64,000 nt of DNA, from the NCBI RefSeq assembly GCF_025264665.1, contig NZ_CP073697.1, forward strand, positions 2,418,001 to 2,482,000, given 5' to 3'. This DNA is from Edaphobacter flagellatus (GTDB lineage Bacteria > Acidobacteriota > Terriglobia > Terriglobales > Acidobacteriaceae). The notes beneath the pieces were generated by a model. It was not told the DNA's origin and searched no databases. It worked only from the letters and a program-made list of their open reading frames with translations. Of this stretch, positions 33,101 through 41,935 are shown one piece after another (the stretch's first letter is position 1; every line of letters starts with the position of its first letter). The position numbers and the translations under genes were made by a program.

Positions 33101-34732
33101 TTAGCCGATATCTTCGCTCCAGTTTTCGAGGTAGTTCTTGAAGTCGGTCATAAACTTACCCGCGTCGGCTCCGTCGACGATCCGATGATCGAAGCCCAGC
33201 GTGAAGCGCTGGATCGAGCGGATTGCGATCGAGTCGTTGCCGTCCTTGTCCGTCATCACCAACGGCTCTTTGTTCAAGCCGCCGATGCCGAGGATGGCGA
33301 CCTGCGGCTGGTTGATGATCGGCGTACCGAACTGCTCACCGAAGATGCCCGAGTTGGTCAGCGTGAACGTGCCACCTGAGATCTCATCGGGAGCAAGCTT
33401 CTTGCCGCGTGCGCGATCGGCCACATCGACGATGGCGCGTGCTACGCCGAGGAAGTTTCTCTCCTCGCACTGCTTGATGACAGGCACGATCAGGCCCCAA
33501 TCCAGCGCGACGGCAATGCCGATGTTGATGTTCTTGTTGTAGAGAATCGCATCGCCCTGCACCGCGGCGTTCACCACCGGATGCTTGCGCAGCGCGACCA
33601 CGGCAGCGCGCGTGATGAACGGCATGTAGGTCAGCTTGACGCCGTTGCGCTGCTCGTACTTGTTCTTTTCCTTCTCGCGCAGCTTCACGATGCGGGTCAT
33701 GTCGACCTTGAAGACCGTGTGCACGTGCGGTGAGGTACGCTTCGATTCCACCATGCGCTGCGCAATGATGGCGCGCATCTTGGTCATCGGCACCAGCTCA
33801 CCCGGCTGCGGCTGGGAAGCTGCAGCAGCGGGAGCGGCCGCAGGCTTGGGCGCTGCCGGAGCAGCAGCCGCAGGTGCGGCGGCGGCGGGCTTGCCTTCGA
33901 TGTGGCCCAGAATGTCTTCCTTGGTGATGCGGCCCGCAGAGCCGGTTCCGGCAACCTGCGAAAGATCGACGTTGTTCTCCGAAGCAATCTTGCGGACCAG
34001 CGGCGAAGAGCGTCCGCGCTCGCCTGCCGAAGCAGACGCGGCAGCCGGTGCTGGCGTTGCCGCAGGAGCAGCAGCCGCGGCGGGTGCAGCCTTCGCCGGA
34101 GCGGCAGCAGCCTTGCCAGCGCCTCCGCCGATGACGGCGACAACCGTGTTGATCTGCACCGTGGTGCCTTCGGCAACCTTGATCTCGGTCAGCGTGCCGG
34201 CGGCAGGCGAAGGAATCTCGGCATCAACCTTGTCTGTCGAGATTTCAAAGATCGGTTCATCGCGCTGAACAGAGTCGCCAACCTTCTTGAGCCACTTGGT
34301 GATCGTGCCCTCGGTGATGGACTCGCCCATCTGTGGCATCAGCACCTCAGTGCCTCCGCCTGCCTCGATGATGGTGCCGGCAGCAGCAGAATCGGCCTCG
34401 GCCGGATTGGCGAGCGTCGTCGCTGGAGCAGCTTCAGCGGCGGGTGTCACAGAATCGTTCTTGGCGGAAGCAGCCGTCTCAACCGGAGCAGCACCTGCTG
34501 CGTCGATAACAGCGACGACCGTGTTGATCTGCACCGTGGTGCCTTCGCCGATCTTGATCTCCTTCAGGGTCCCGGCAGCGGGCGAGGGAATCTCGGCATC
34601 GACCTTATCGGTCGAGATCTCAAACAGCGGCTCGTCGCGCTGGACGCTGTCGCCGGGCTTCTTAAGCCACTTGGTGATGGTGCCTTCGGTGATGGACTCG
34701 CCCATCTGCGGCATAACTACATCTGTCGGCAT
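33101..34732 (-). CDS. 2-oxoacid dehydrogenase E2 (dihydrolipoyl acyltransferase) with two lipoyl domains
   Basis: A 543-aa protein. Two near-identical lipoyl domains (residues about 1-76 and 123-198) each carry the lipoylated Lys in EISTDKVDAE. Ala/Pro-rich linkers follow, then a peripheral-subunit-binding domain (SPLVRKIASENNVDLSQVAG) and the catalytic acyltransferase domain with FTLGFDHRIVDGADAGKF (His and Asp of HxxxDG). The ATG at 34732 follows GGGAGA. It could be succinyl- or acetyltransferase (sucB or pdhC). LipB and LpdA encoded nearby supply lipoylation and E3, consistent with one functional neighbourhood. Confidence 0.93.
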   Translation of the reverse strand: MPTDVVMPQMGESITEGTITKWLKKPGDSVQRDEPLFEISTDKVDAEIPSPAAGTLKEIKIGEGTTVQINTVVAVIDAAGAAPVETAASAKNDSVTPAAEAAPATTLANPAEADSAAAGTIIEAGGGTEVLMPQMGESITEGTITKWLKKVGDSVQRDEPIFEISTDKVDAEIPSPAAGTLTEIKVAEGTTVQINTVVAVIGGGAGKAAAAPAKAAPAAAAAPAATPAPAAASASAGERGRSSPLVRKIASENNVDLSQVAGTGSAGRITKEDILGHIEGKPAAAAPAAAAPAAPKPAAAPAAAASQPQPGELVPMTKMRAIIAQRMVESKRTSPHVHTVFKVDMTRIVKLREKEKNKYEQRNGVKLTYMPFITRAAVVALRKHPVVNAAVQGDAILYNKNINIGIAVALDWGLIVPVIKQCEERNFLGVARAIVDVADRARGKKLAPDEISGGTFTLTNSGIFGEQFGTPIINQPQVAILGIGGLNKEPLVMTDKDGNDSIAIRSIQRFTLGFDHRIVDGADAGKFMTDFKNYLENWSEDIG

Positions 34733-34947
34733 GCATTTCTCCCTGAAGCAGTTGCGGGCGGCATAAAGCGACACTCCACCCAAGCCCGGCCCGAAGACCG
34801 AGCATACGAATGGGATTATACGGCGATTTCAACAGGGCTGGCTCAAGACGGTGCGGTTAGCGACCGTTGAGTTCTATGAGCGATCTACAACGGATGATGA
34901 CAATAAAGTTAACCGCAATGCAGCCCGTTATAGTTTGAGATGTGACG

Positions 34948-35658
34948 ATGTGGCCGCCTGCATGGCTGACGAGCTGGCTCAGAAAGAGCAGAAAACAGAA
35001 AACGCTCTCAGCAGCGCGCGCCCTCGGCCTTGCGCTTGCGGTCATGTGGCTGCTCGCCGCCAGCGCACTCGTCGGACTGCGCTGGATCGATCCTCCTACA
35101 ACCGCCGTACACGTCGAGCGGCGGGTGCAGTCGTGGTTCAGCCCCACACCCTATCAGCTGCGCTACCACTTTCTTCCGCTCACGCAGATTGCCCCCGACA
35201 TGCAACACGCAGTCATCGCAGCCGAGGACGGACGCTTCTATCAGCACCACGGCTTTGATTGGCGCCAGATCAAGATCGCCGCCGAAGAAGATCGCGAGGG
35301 CGAGCGCACCCGCGGAGCCTCCACGCTGACACAGCAACTGGTGAAGAACCTGTTCTTCGGTACCGGCAGGTCGGTGTTGCGCAAAGCGGCAGAGGCCTCG
35401 CTGGTGCCGGTAGCCGAACTTGTGCTGGGCAAGCGCAGAATCCTCGAGCTGTACCTGAATGTGGTGGAGTGGGGCCAGGGCATCTACGGTGCCGACGCGG
35501 CGTGCCAGTGCTACTACCGCACTCCGGCGCGTCATGTGAACAGACAGCAGGCCGCGCGGCTGGCTGCTATCCTGCCCGCTCCCTTGCGACGTCGTCCCGA
35601 GAGGATGAACAGTTACAGCGGCATCATCCTGCACCGCATGACTCAGATGGGCTGGTAA
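34948..35658 (+). CDS. mtgA: Monofunctional biosynthetic peptidoglycan transglycosylase
   Basis: A 236-aa GT51 enzyme polymerising lipid II in the periplasm. One N-terminal membrane helix (ALGLALAVMWLLAASALVGL) anchors it. GT51 motifs: AAEDGRFYQHHGFDW with catalytic Glu, RGASTLTQQLVKNLFF, and LGKRRILELYLNVVEWGQGI. There is no transpeptidase domain, as expected for MtgA. The ATG at 34948 is preferred over the GTG at 34942 because GAGA is correctly spaced from it. Divergent from the E2 gene. Confidence 0.95.
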   Translation: MWPPAWLTSWLRKSRKQKTLSAARALGLALAVMWLLAASALVGLRWIDPPTTAVHVERRVQSWFSPTPYQLRYHFLPLTQIAPDMQHAVIAAEDGRFYQHHGFDWRQIKIAAEEDREGERTRGASTLTQQLVKNLFFGTGRSVLRKAAEASLVPVAELVLGKRRILELYLNVVEWGQGIYGADAACQCYYRTPARHVNRQQAARLAAILPAPLRRRPERMNSYSGIILHRMTQMGW

Positions 35659-35720
35659 GAAACGTTAGCCCTTCAGACTTTCTTCCGCGCGCCTCGCTAC
35701 CGTTACACCCAAACCGATCG

Positions 35721-36884
35721 TCAAGCCGCAGGTGCGTTCTCCTCCGCCAGCACGCGATTGCGACCCTCCGCCTTGGCGCGGTACAAAGCTGCATCTGCGC
35801 GCTTCAACAGAGAAGCCAGAGAATCTTCTTCCCGCAACACGGCGACACCTGCGCTCATCGTCGTTACGATCATCCTGCCGTCATAGTGGGTGCGCATCTG
35901 TTCAAACGCCTGACGTATCCGCTCGACAACGTGCACTGCTTTCAGAAGCCCCATCTCAGGCAGCAGGACGACAAACTCCTCGCCGCCGGTACGCGCAACA
36001 ACATTGCTCGAGTGCAGGTGGTCCTTCATCAGGTCAGCGAAGGCGCACAACACCGCGTCACCGCCGGGATGACCATACGTATCGTTCACCCATTTGAAGT
36101 TATCCAGATCGATACAGACCGCCGCCAGAGGCCGATGCAGCCTCGCGCTTCGCTGCACTTCTTCGGAGCCATTCTTGAGCAACGCGCGCCGGTTCAGCGC
36201 TCCTGTCAGCGCATCTACTCCCGCTGCCTGCGCGACCCTCGCGTGCATCTCAATAACGATAAACATCGCGTACAGGATCAACAGGCATTCACCCACCAGC
36301 ATGAGCACCAGCTTCGAATACATCCACGGTGGCTGGACCCACTGCATGTCAATCGGAGGAGGGTTCTGCTTCATCGTCAGGGCCATACGAAAGCCGATCA
36401 CCACAGCATCCAGCGTCAGCAACAGTGCCGTAAGCCGCGCCGGGATCAGAAAACGCTCCTCCTTCTGTCGCGCCAGAACCCACGCTGCCGCAAGACAGCA
36501 GGCCGCCACCGGCAGGTTGATCAGGCGGAACGCCAGCGCATACTTCAACTGCCACGCCAGGAACGGCTGGCACACCATCATCACTGCAATCGGAACCAGC
36601 CATCCCCAGGCACGAAGCGGACGCCGTGTTACAAACCAGCGCAAGCCAAAAAACATCGCTGCACTGGATAGAACACTCAGCTGATTGGAGAAAATAATGG
36701 TTGCCGAGATGGGTAGATGTCCACCACGTTCTCGCAGCAGCGTAGCGATGAAGTCCAGCCCCGTCGCAACAGTCAGCCATCGCGCCCCGATGATGCTTCG
36801 ATCCGCGAGAGAAAGCGAGAATAGAACGATCGTGAACAGACCGAGCGAGACAAGAAAAAAGATATGCGACGTCGCAAAATCCAT
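35721..36884 (-). CDS. Membrane-bound diguanylate cyclase (GGDEF)
   Basis: A 387-aa protein. About six membrane helices fill the first 200 residues (IFFLVSLGLFTIVLFSLSLA, LVPIAVMMVCQPFLAW, LVLMLVGECLLILYAMFIVI). The GGDEF domain has DALTGALNRRALL, CIDLDNFKWVNDTYGHPGGD and the active-site motif ARTGGEEFVVLL (GGEEF). The residues upstream of GGEEF (HSSNVV) do not form an RxxD inhibitory site, so product inhibition may be absent. Start at 36884 (MDFATSHIFF) is used; the longer frame to 37097 would overlap the lipB terminus. Confidence 0.9.
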   Translation of the reverse strand: MDFATSHIFFLVSLGLFTIVLFSLSLADRSIIGARWLTVATGLDFIATLLRERGGHLPISATIIFSNQLSVLSSAAMFFGLRWFVTRRPLRAWGWLVPIAVMMVCQPFLAWQLKYALAFRLINLPVAACCLAAAWVLARQKEERFLIPARLTALLLTLDAVVIGFRMALTMKQNPPPIDMQWVQPPWMYSKLVLMLVGECLLILYAMFIVIEMHARVAQAAGVDALTGALNRRALLKNGSEEVQRSARLHRPLAAVCIDLDNFKWVNDTYGHPGGDAVLCAFADLMKDHLHSSNVVARTGGEEFVVLLPEMGLLKAVHVVERIRQAFEQMRTHYDGRMIVTTMSAGVAVLREEDSLASLLKRADAALYRAKAEGRNRVLAEENAPAA

Positions 36885-37048
36885 ACCGGGGCCCTGTACC
36901 ACCGCTCCACAGCAGAGACAGAATACTCCAGCTCTGCCCTCCCTCTTATCAAGAAAGACCAGTATTTCGCCTTCGCATTCCCATACCGCCGCGGTGTGAA
37001 GCAGAAGCCAGGCAATAACCGACCGCTTCCTGCTCTCTGAACACGAAA

Positions 37049-37831
37049 TCAGCCCGTCTGTTGCGCGGAAGCCAGCAGTTCGTCGAGTGACTCGCACGCC
37101 ACCATCTGCCGCTCGAAGATGCGCCCGATGCTGCGCGCTGTGGAGTGAATCGCATTCTGCATCGTGGGCTGGCGCGCGAGATCATCCGTCGGTGGCGCCT
37201 CAAGCTCAAGCGAGGTAACGATACGATCCGTGATGCCGCAGGGGACGATCAGGTCGAAGTCGCGCAGATCGGTCGTAACATTCAGCGCGAAGCCATGCGA
37301 CGTCACTCCCTGCGAAACGTGGATGCCCATCGCGCAGAGCTTCTTCTCCTGAACCGATGCACTCGCAATCGTCCACACGCCGGTACGTCCGGCAATTCGC
37401 TGCGCCGGTACGCCGAAGTCGTAACAGACGCGGATGATAGCCTCCTCCAGCATGCGCATGAAGTCGACCGGCCCAAGATGCGGGCCTTTTTTGCCGGGCC
37501 AGTCGCTACGCAGATCGACGATTGGATAACCGACAAGCTGCCCCGGGCCGTGATACGTTACATCGCCACCGCGGTTGATCTCATGCAGCTCGACACCGCG
37601 TGCGGCCAGCAACGCATCGCTCGCCAGCACATTCTCGCGATGCGAATTGCGGCCCAGCGTCAGCACCGGAGGATGCTCCAGTAACAACAGCGTGTCGCCG
37701 ATCGCACCAGCCTTGCGCGCATCAATTACCCGCTTCTGGATAGCAAGGCCATCCGCGTAAGAGACGCGGCCAAGTTGAAGGAGATGGATGTACTGTTCGC
37801 CCACGCTTCTATTATCCGCTCTTGAACCCAT
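37049..37831 (-). CDS. lipB: Octanoyl-[acyl-carrier-protein]:protein octanoyltransferase LipB
   Basis: A 260-aa enzyme that moves octanoate from ACP to lipoyl domains. Motifs: LEHPPVLTLGRNSHRENVL, the substrate loop INRGGDVTYHGPGQLVGYPI, and the catalytic pair of Lys in KLCAMGIHVSQGVTSHGFAL and Cys in IVPCGITDRIVTSLE. Length is slightly above average owing to a short C-terminal extension. The target is presumably the E2 protein encoded upstream at 33101. Follows lpdA on the same strand, separated by a terminator. Confidence 0.95.
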   Translation of the reverse strand: MGSRADNRSVGEQYIHLLQLGRVSYADGLAIQKRVIDARKAGAIGDTLLLLEHPPVLTLGRNSHRENVLASDALLAARGVELHEINRGGDVTYHGPGQLVGYPIVDLRSDWPGKKGPHLGPVDFMRMLEEAIIRVCYDFGVPAQRIAGRTGVWTIASASVQEKKLCAMGIHVSQGVTSHGFALNVTTDLRDFDLIVPCGITDRIVTSLELEAPPTDDLARQPTMQNAIHSTARSIGRIFERQMVACESLDELLASAQQTG

Positions 37832-37877
37832 GCATTCGCTTCCTCAAGCGACCGCAGAAGTTTCATGGCAAAAGAAT

Positions 37878-37906
37878 AAGGGAGAGCCAAGTAGATGCTC
37901 TCCCTT
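37878..37906 (-). terminator. Terminator of lpdA
   Basis: A 10-bp stem (AAGGGAGAGC / GCTCTCCCTT) with a 9-nt loop is followed on the minus strand by TATTCTTTT, so lpdA and lipB are at least partly separate transcripts. Confidence 0.8.
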
Positions 37907-37927
37907 CGATTGATTCTATTTGTGGAC

Positions 37928-39352
37928 CTACACGTTGATGGCTTTGCCCTCAACGCTCGAGAACGCATCCAGCAGCGCCTCGGCCACCGTCGGATGAGCA
38001 TGGATGGTGAACATCATCTCCTCGACCGTCGCCTCGAGCTGGATAGCGGTAACGGCCTCGGCAATAATCTCTGTAGCCGCTGGCCCGATGATGTGCACGC
38101 CCAAAATCTCGCCGTACTTTGCGTCGCTGACCACCTTCACAAAGCCGTCGTGCGCATCGAGAATCGTCGCCTTCGAGTTGCCGACGAACGGGAACTTGCC
38201 CACCTTGACGTTGTAGCCCTTCTCCTTCGCCTGCGCTTCCGTCAGGCCGACAGAGCCGATCTGCGGCTCGCAGTAGGTGCAGCCCGGGATGCGCGCGCGG
38301 TTGATCGGCCTGGCGTACTTGCCCGCGATACGTGCTGCGACCACCAGCCCTGCCATCGCGCCGACGTGCGCCAGCTGCGGCATGCCGCCAACGATGTCGC
38401 CGATGGCGTAAACACCGGGCTCGGTCGTCTCCATCCACTCGTTCGTCATCACGAAGCCGCGCTCGGGCTTAATGTTCGTCTTCTCCAGGCCGACGCCTTC
38501 CGTGCGCGGTGCGCGGCCTACGGCCATCAGCACCTTCTCCGCCTGCTTCGACTGCTGCTTGCCGCTCGAATCCGTCCAGGTCACGAGCGCGCCCTGCTTG
38601 TTCTTCTCGATCTTGGTGTCCTTAATGGACAGATTCACGTCGATGTTGCGCTTCTTGAACTGGCGCAGCAGCTCCTTCGAGATCTCCTCGTCTTCCACCG
38701 GCACGACACGCGGCAGCACCTCGAGGATCGTCACCTCAGACCCGAAGCTATTGAAGACGCTCGCAAACTCCACACCCACGGCACCCGAACCAATCACGAT
38801 CAGCGACTTCGGCATCTTGTCGATCTTCAGAATCTCGTAGTTCGTCAGGATCGTATCGTCGGGCTTGTAGCCAGGAAGCACGCGCGCATCCGATCCTGTG
38901 GCGAGCACAACCTTCTTCGCCTTAATCGTCTCCGCCTTGCCGTCGCTCAGCTTGACGTCAACCGTGTGCACACCGTCCTTCGCCGGGCCGGTCAGCTTGC
39001 CGAATCCCTTAAAGGTGGTGATCTTGTTCTTCTTCATCAGGAAGTCGAGACCCTTGGTGTGCCGCGAGATCACATCGTCCTTGCGGGCGATCACGTTGGA
39101 CCAGTTCAGCTTGGGCGCGGCCACGTCGATGCCGTAGCGGTCGGCATGCTTCAGGTGGTCCCACAGCTCGGCCGAAAACAGCATGGCCTTGGTCGGGATG
39201 CATCCCCACAGGAGGCAAGTTCCGCCGAGTCTGTCATTTGCGTCGACCAGCGCCACCTTCAAACCATACTGCGCCGCGCGGATGCCGCAGGTGTAGCCAG
39301 CCGGACCACCGCCAAGAACCACAACGTCAAAGATCGTATCTGCCAAAGCCAT
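37928..39352 (-). CDS. lpdA: Dihydrolipoyl dehydrogenase (E3)
   Basis: A 474-aa flavoprotein reoxidising dihydrolipoamide with NAD. The FAD fold (DVVVLGGGPAGYTCGIRAAQ) is followed by the redox disulfide GGTCLLWGCIPTK (CxxxxC), the NAD fold (LIVIGSGAVGVEFASVFNSF), the second FAD motif (TTEPGVYAIGDIVG) and the C-terminal catalytic His-Glu (IHAHPTVAEALLDAF). All are intact. It is likely the E3 for the E2 encoded 3 kb downstream. The GGAGAT ribosome-binding site precedes the ATG. Confidence 0.96.
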   Translation of the reverse strand: MALADTIFDVVVLGGGPAGYTCGIRAAQYGLKVALVDANDRLGGTCLLWGCIPTKAMLFSAELWDHLKHADRYGIDVAAPKLNWSNVIARKDDVISRHTKGLDFLMKKNKITTFKGFGKLTGPAKDGVHTVDVKLSDGKAETIKAKKVVLATGSDARVLPGYKPDDTILTNYEILKIDKMPKSLIVIGSGAVGVEFASVFNSFGSEVTILEVLPRVVPVEDEEISKELLRQFKKRNIDVNLSIKDTKIEKNKQGALVTWTDSSGKQQSKQAEKVLMAVGRAPRTEGVGLEKTNIKPERGFVMTNEWMETTEPGVYAIGDIVGGMPQLAHVGAMAGLVVAARIAGKYARPINRARIPGCTYCEPQIGSVGLTEAQAKEKGYNVKVGKFPFVGNSKATILDAHDGFVKVVSDAKYGEILGVHIIGPAATEIIAEAVTAIQLEATVEEMMFTIHAHPTVAEALLDAFSSVEGKAINV

Positions 39353-39474
39353 CTCCTTCTCAGTACCCCAAACATTCTAGAGTACAGAAGCTGTCAAGGG
39401 CTTCAGGTCTGGCCGATAACCGAGCCCAGACGCAGATCATCATCATCGTGGCCTGAAACCTTACGGGGAGCGCC

Positions 39475-39849
39475 TCAACCGTGGGGATGCAGTCTTCGCC
39501 ACGGCGCAGCCGACCGGGAGCGGTCACCCGCTCTCTCGTCGCCAATTTCCAGCCCACAGCTGACACAGGAGAGATGGTAGGGCAGCGTCCAGCCATAGTG
39601 GCCGCGAAACAAGAAGAATCGATGACAGAGGGGGCACTCCCACTCTTTCAACAGGTATCCGACAAACAGCCATACCAGCACATACGGCACAGTCAGAAAG
39701 AAGAACCAGTTTTCGCCCATCAGATACATGGCAACGGCGGTTACTGGAATGAAACTGGTGAGGAGGAGGAGTTGAATCACTAACAGCACGTACAGGCTGC
39801 GCCATACAGCCATGCTGCGTTTAGCTTCGGCAAACTGCTCTGCAGCCAT
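39475..39849 (-). CDS. Membrane protein with C-terminal zinc ribbon
   Basis: A 124-aa product: two membrane helices (SLYVLLVIQLLLLTSFIPV and FFFLTVPYVLVWLFVGYLL), then a cytosolic ribbon with two Cys pairs (CPLCHRFF and CVSCGLEIG). The start is uncertain: ATG at 39849 fits the domain, while the frame extends to 40026 and would overlap the DUF2277 gene. Function unknown. Convergent and divergent neighbours suggest a monocistronic unit. Confidence 0.65.
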   Translation of the reverse strand: MAAEQFAEAKRSMAVWRSLYVLLVIQLLLLTSFIPVTAVAMYLMGENWFFFLTVPYVLVWLFVGYLLKEWECPLCHRFFLFRGHYGWTLPYHLSCVSCGLEIGDERAGDRSRSAAPWRRLHPHG

Positions 39850-39963
39850 ACGCTTTTGTCCATCATCGAATTGACAAGCGGGCAGGAAATAGCCCGTAAC
39901 CTTTGATGCGCAAGAATTTGCATAGTATGTCTCAGCCCCTAAAATATCCGCGAGGTATTGTCC

Positions 39964-40233
39964 ATGTGCCGAAACATCAAGATGCTCTTCAACTTCGATC
40001 CTCCCGTCACCGACGAGGAGATTCACGCCGCCTCATTGCAGTTCGTCCGTAAGATCAGCGGATTCAACAAGCCATCGAAGGTCAACGAACAGCCCTTCAA
40101 CGAGGCCATCGACGCCATCGCTCAGATCTCCGCCAAATTGCTGGCCGCTCTTGAGACCACCGCCGAGCCGCGCAACCGCGAAGAAGAGGCCGCAAAAGCC
40201 AAAGCCCGCGGTGCCTTGCGTTTTCAGAACTGA
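39964..40233 (+). CDS. DUF2277 family protein
   Basis: An 89-aa protein beginning with the family signature MCRNIKMLFNFDPPVTDEEI, followed by HAASLQFVRKISGFNKPSK and a helical, charged C-terminus (NREEEAAKAKARGALRFQN). DUF2277 proteins are small and widespread in Acidobacteriota and Actinobacteria, with no assigned function. The ATG at 39964 is used because the family starts exactly at MCRNIK. Confidence 0.9.
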   Translation: MCRNIKMLFNFDPPVTDEEIHAASLQFVRKISGFNKPSKVNEQPFNEAIDAIAQISAKLLAALETTAEPRNREEEAAKAKARGALRFQN

Positions 40234-40258
40234 GCAGAGCGGAAAGACCGGAACCGGA

Positions 40259-40465
40259 TCAACTGTCCTTGCGATACAGCAGGTCCTTGATCGCGGCACG
40301 ACGGTGCGCGTTCTGCTCCTTGTTGCCGGCGTCGAGAGTCCCTTTTTCTGACATCTCTTCGTCTTCAACGCTGCACGACGGGCAGCGGTTGGCGAAGCCG
40401 GGTTTGCCGGGCCTAAGCTCGAACTCATCACCACAAACGGCGCAGGTTTTGATCGGAAAAGGCAT
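40259..40465 (-). CDS. Small zinc-ribbon protein
   Basis: A 68-aa protein with a four-Cys ribbon (KTCAVCGDEF and NRCPSCSVED) and a charged helical tail (QNAHRRAAIKDLLYRKDS). Such short ribbons usually bind nucleic acid or ribosomal partners. Convergent with the DUF2277 gene. No specific family recognised. Confidence 0.65.
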   Translation of the reverse strand: MPFPIKTCAVCGDEFELRPGKPGFANRCPSCSVEDEEMSEKGTLDAGNKEQNAHRRAAIKDLLYRKDS

Positions 40466-40550
40466 GTCTCCATGATAACGCCGAGCCCGCGTCCAGGGAC
40501 CACATCAACGGGCAAACGGACAGCCGCAGATTTTCATTTACAGTTCACTC

Positions 40551-41927
40551 ATGCTCAATCGCATCCGCGCATCAGCCAACGGGAGCGGTGCGCGCAAGCT
40601 GCGCCTGCTGCCGCTGCTGGCGGCGACCTATTTCATGGTCTCCGGCGGCCCATACGATCTCGAAGACGTCATCGGCTATGGCGGATACAAACGCGCTCTG
40701 CTGCTTCTCTTTCTGCTGCCATTTTTCTGGAGCTTCCCCACGGCCATGATGCTGGGCGAGCTGGCCGCCGCCGTCCCCGCCGAGGGCGGCTTTTACGCCT
40801 GGGTGCGCCGTGCCATGGGTCCGTTCTGGGGATTTCAGGAGGCATGGCTCTCGCTCGCCTCCTCCGTCTTCGACATGGCCGTCTATCCCACGACCTTCGT
40901 CCTCTATCTCGAACGCATCGCTCCCGCGTTGACACGAGGCCACCGCGCCCTCGCGCTTGAGCTCGCCGTCGTCGCCGCTGCCGTGTTGTGGAACCTGCGC
41001 GGAGCAGCCGCCGTCGGCGAAGGTTCGATGAAGCTGTGGCTCTTCGCCATCTCGCCCTATGTCGCGCTCGTCGGCATTGCCGTCTTCGTCGGTCTGCGTG
41101 GAGTCCACGGACCCTTCGGCGGCCACGCCTCACTCGCGCATCCCGCCAACGCCGATTTCAACACCGCCATCCTCGTCGCCATGTGGAACTACATGGGCTG
41201 GGACAACGCCACCACCATCGCCAACGAAGTCGACAACCCGCAGCGCAATTATCCGCGCGTGATGCTGCTGGCCGCCGTCATGGTGATGCTCACCTACATC
41301 ATCCCCGTCGCCGCCGTCGCATGGGCAGGTATCCCGTCGAGCCGCTTCACCACCGGCGCATGGGTCGACGCCGCAGGCATCCTTGGCGGAGCTGGGCTGG
41401 CCTTCACCGTCGTGCTCGCCGGTTCGCTCGACGACTTCGGCACCTTCTCGAACCTCACCCTCTCCTACACACGCCTGCCGCATGCCCTCGCCGAAGACGG
41501 CCTCTTGCCCGCCGTCTTCACCAGGCGCCTGAAGAATGGCGCGCCGTGGGTTGCGGTACTCGCCTGCGGCCTCTGCTGGGCGCTCGCGCTCGGCTTTACC
41601 TTCGAGCGCCTCATTACCATCGACCTCGTGCTGTGGGGCATGTCCATCATCCTCGAGTTCATCGCGCTCATCATTCTGCGCCGCAAGGAGCCCCATCTCC
41701 CGCGCCCCTTCCGCATCCCCGGCCCCGACTGGTTCCCCATCCTGCTCGCGCTCAGCCCCACGCTGCTCACCCTCTACGCGCTGCATGCCGCGCGCACCGA
41801 GCACGTCGCCGGGCTTCCCGCCTCGCTCTTCGCGCTCCTCATCGCAGCCCTCGGCCCGCCGCTCTACCTGGTGGCGAAGCTGAACAAGCGGTCGCGGCAC
41901 GATCAACCGGCAGCAGTAGAGCTATAG
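40551..41927 (+). CDS. APC-superfamily amino acid permease
   Basis: A 458-aa protein with about 12 membrane helices. The APC signature region near the N-terminus is MVSGGPYDLEDVIGYGG, and FSNLTLSYTRLPHALAEDGL with FTRRLKNGAPWVA matches the conserved cytosolic loops of amino acid transporters (helix 8/9). Helix 6 has MWNYMGWDNATTIANEVDNP. Substrate is unknown. Followed closely by a secreted nucleoside hydrolase, so the two may form a scavenging unit, though that link is only positional. Confidence 0.9.
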   Translation: MLNRIRASANGSGARKLRLLPLLAATYFMVSGGPYDLEDVIGYGGYKRALLLLFLLPFFWSFPTAMMLGELAAAVPAEGGFYAWVRRAMGPFWGFQEAWLSLASSVFDMAVYPTTFVLYLERIAPALTRGHRALALELAVVAAAVLWNLRGAAAVGEGSMKLWLFAISPYVALVGIAVFVGLRGVHGPFGGHASLAHPANADFNTAILVAMWNYMGWDNATTIANEVDNPQRNYPRVMLLAAVMVMLTYIIPVAAVAWAGIPSSRFTTGAWVDAAGILGGAGLAFTVVLAGSLDDFGTFSNLTLSYTRLPHALAEDGLLPAVFTRRLKNGAPWVAVLACGLCWALALGFTFERLITIDLVLWGMSIILEFIALIILRRKEPHLPRPFRIPGPDWFPILLALSPTLLTLYALHAARTEHVAGLPASLFALLIAALGPPLYLVAKLNKRSRHDQPAAVEL

Positions 41928-41935
41928 TGTTCTCG

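Noticed and set aside
40988..41935. N-terminal extension of the nucleoside hydrolase frame into the permease gene
   Set aside because: The extension is Arg/Pro-rich noise; the signal peptide starts at 41936.
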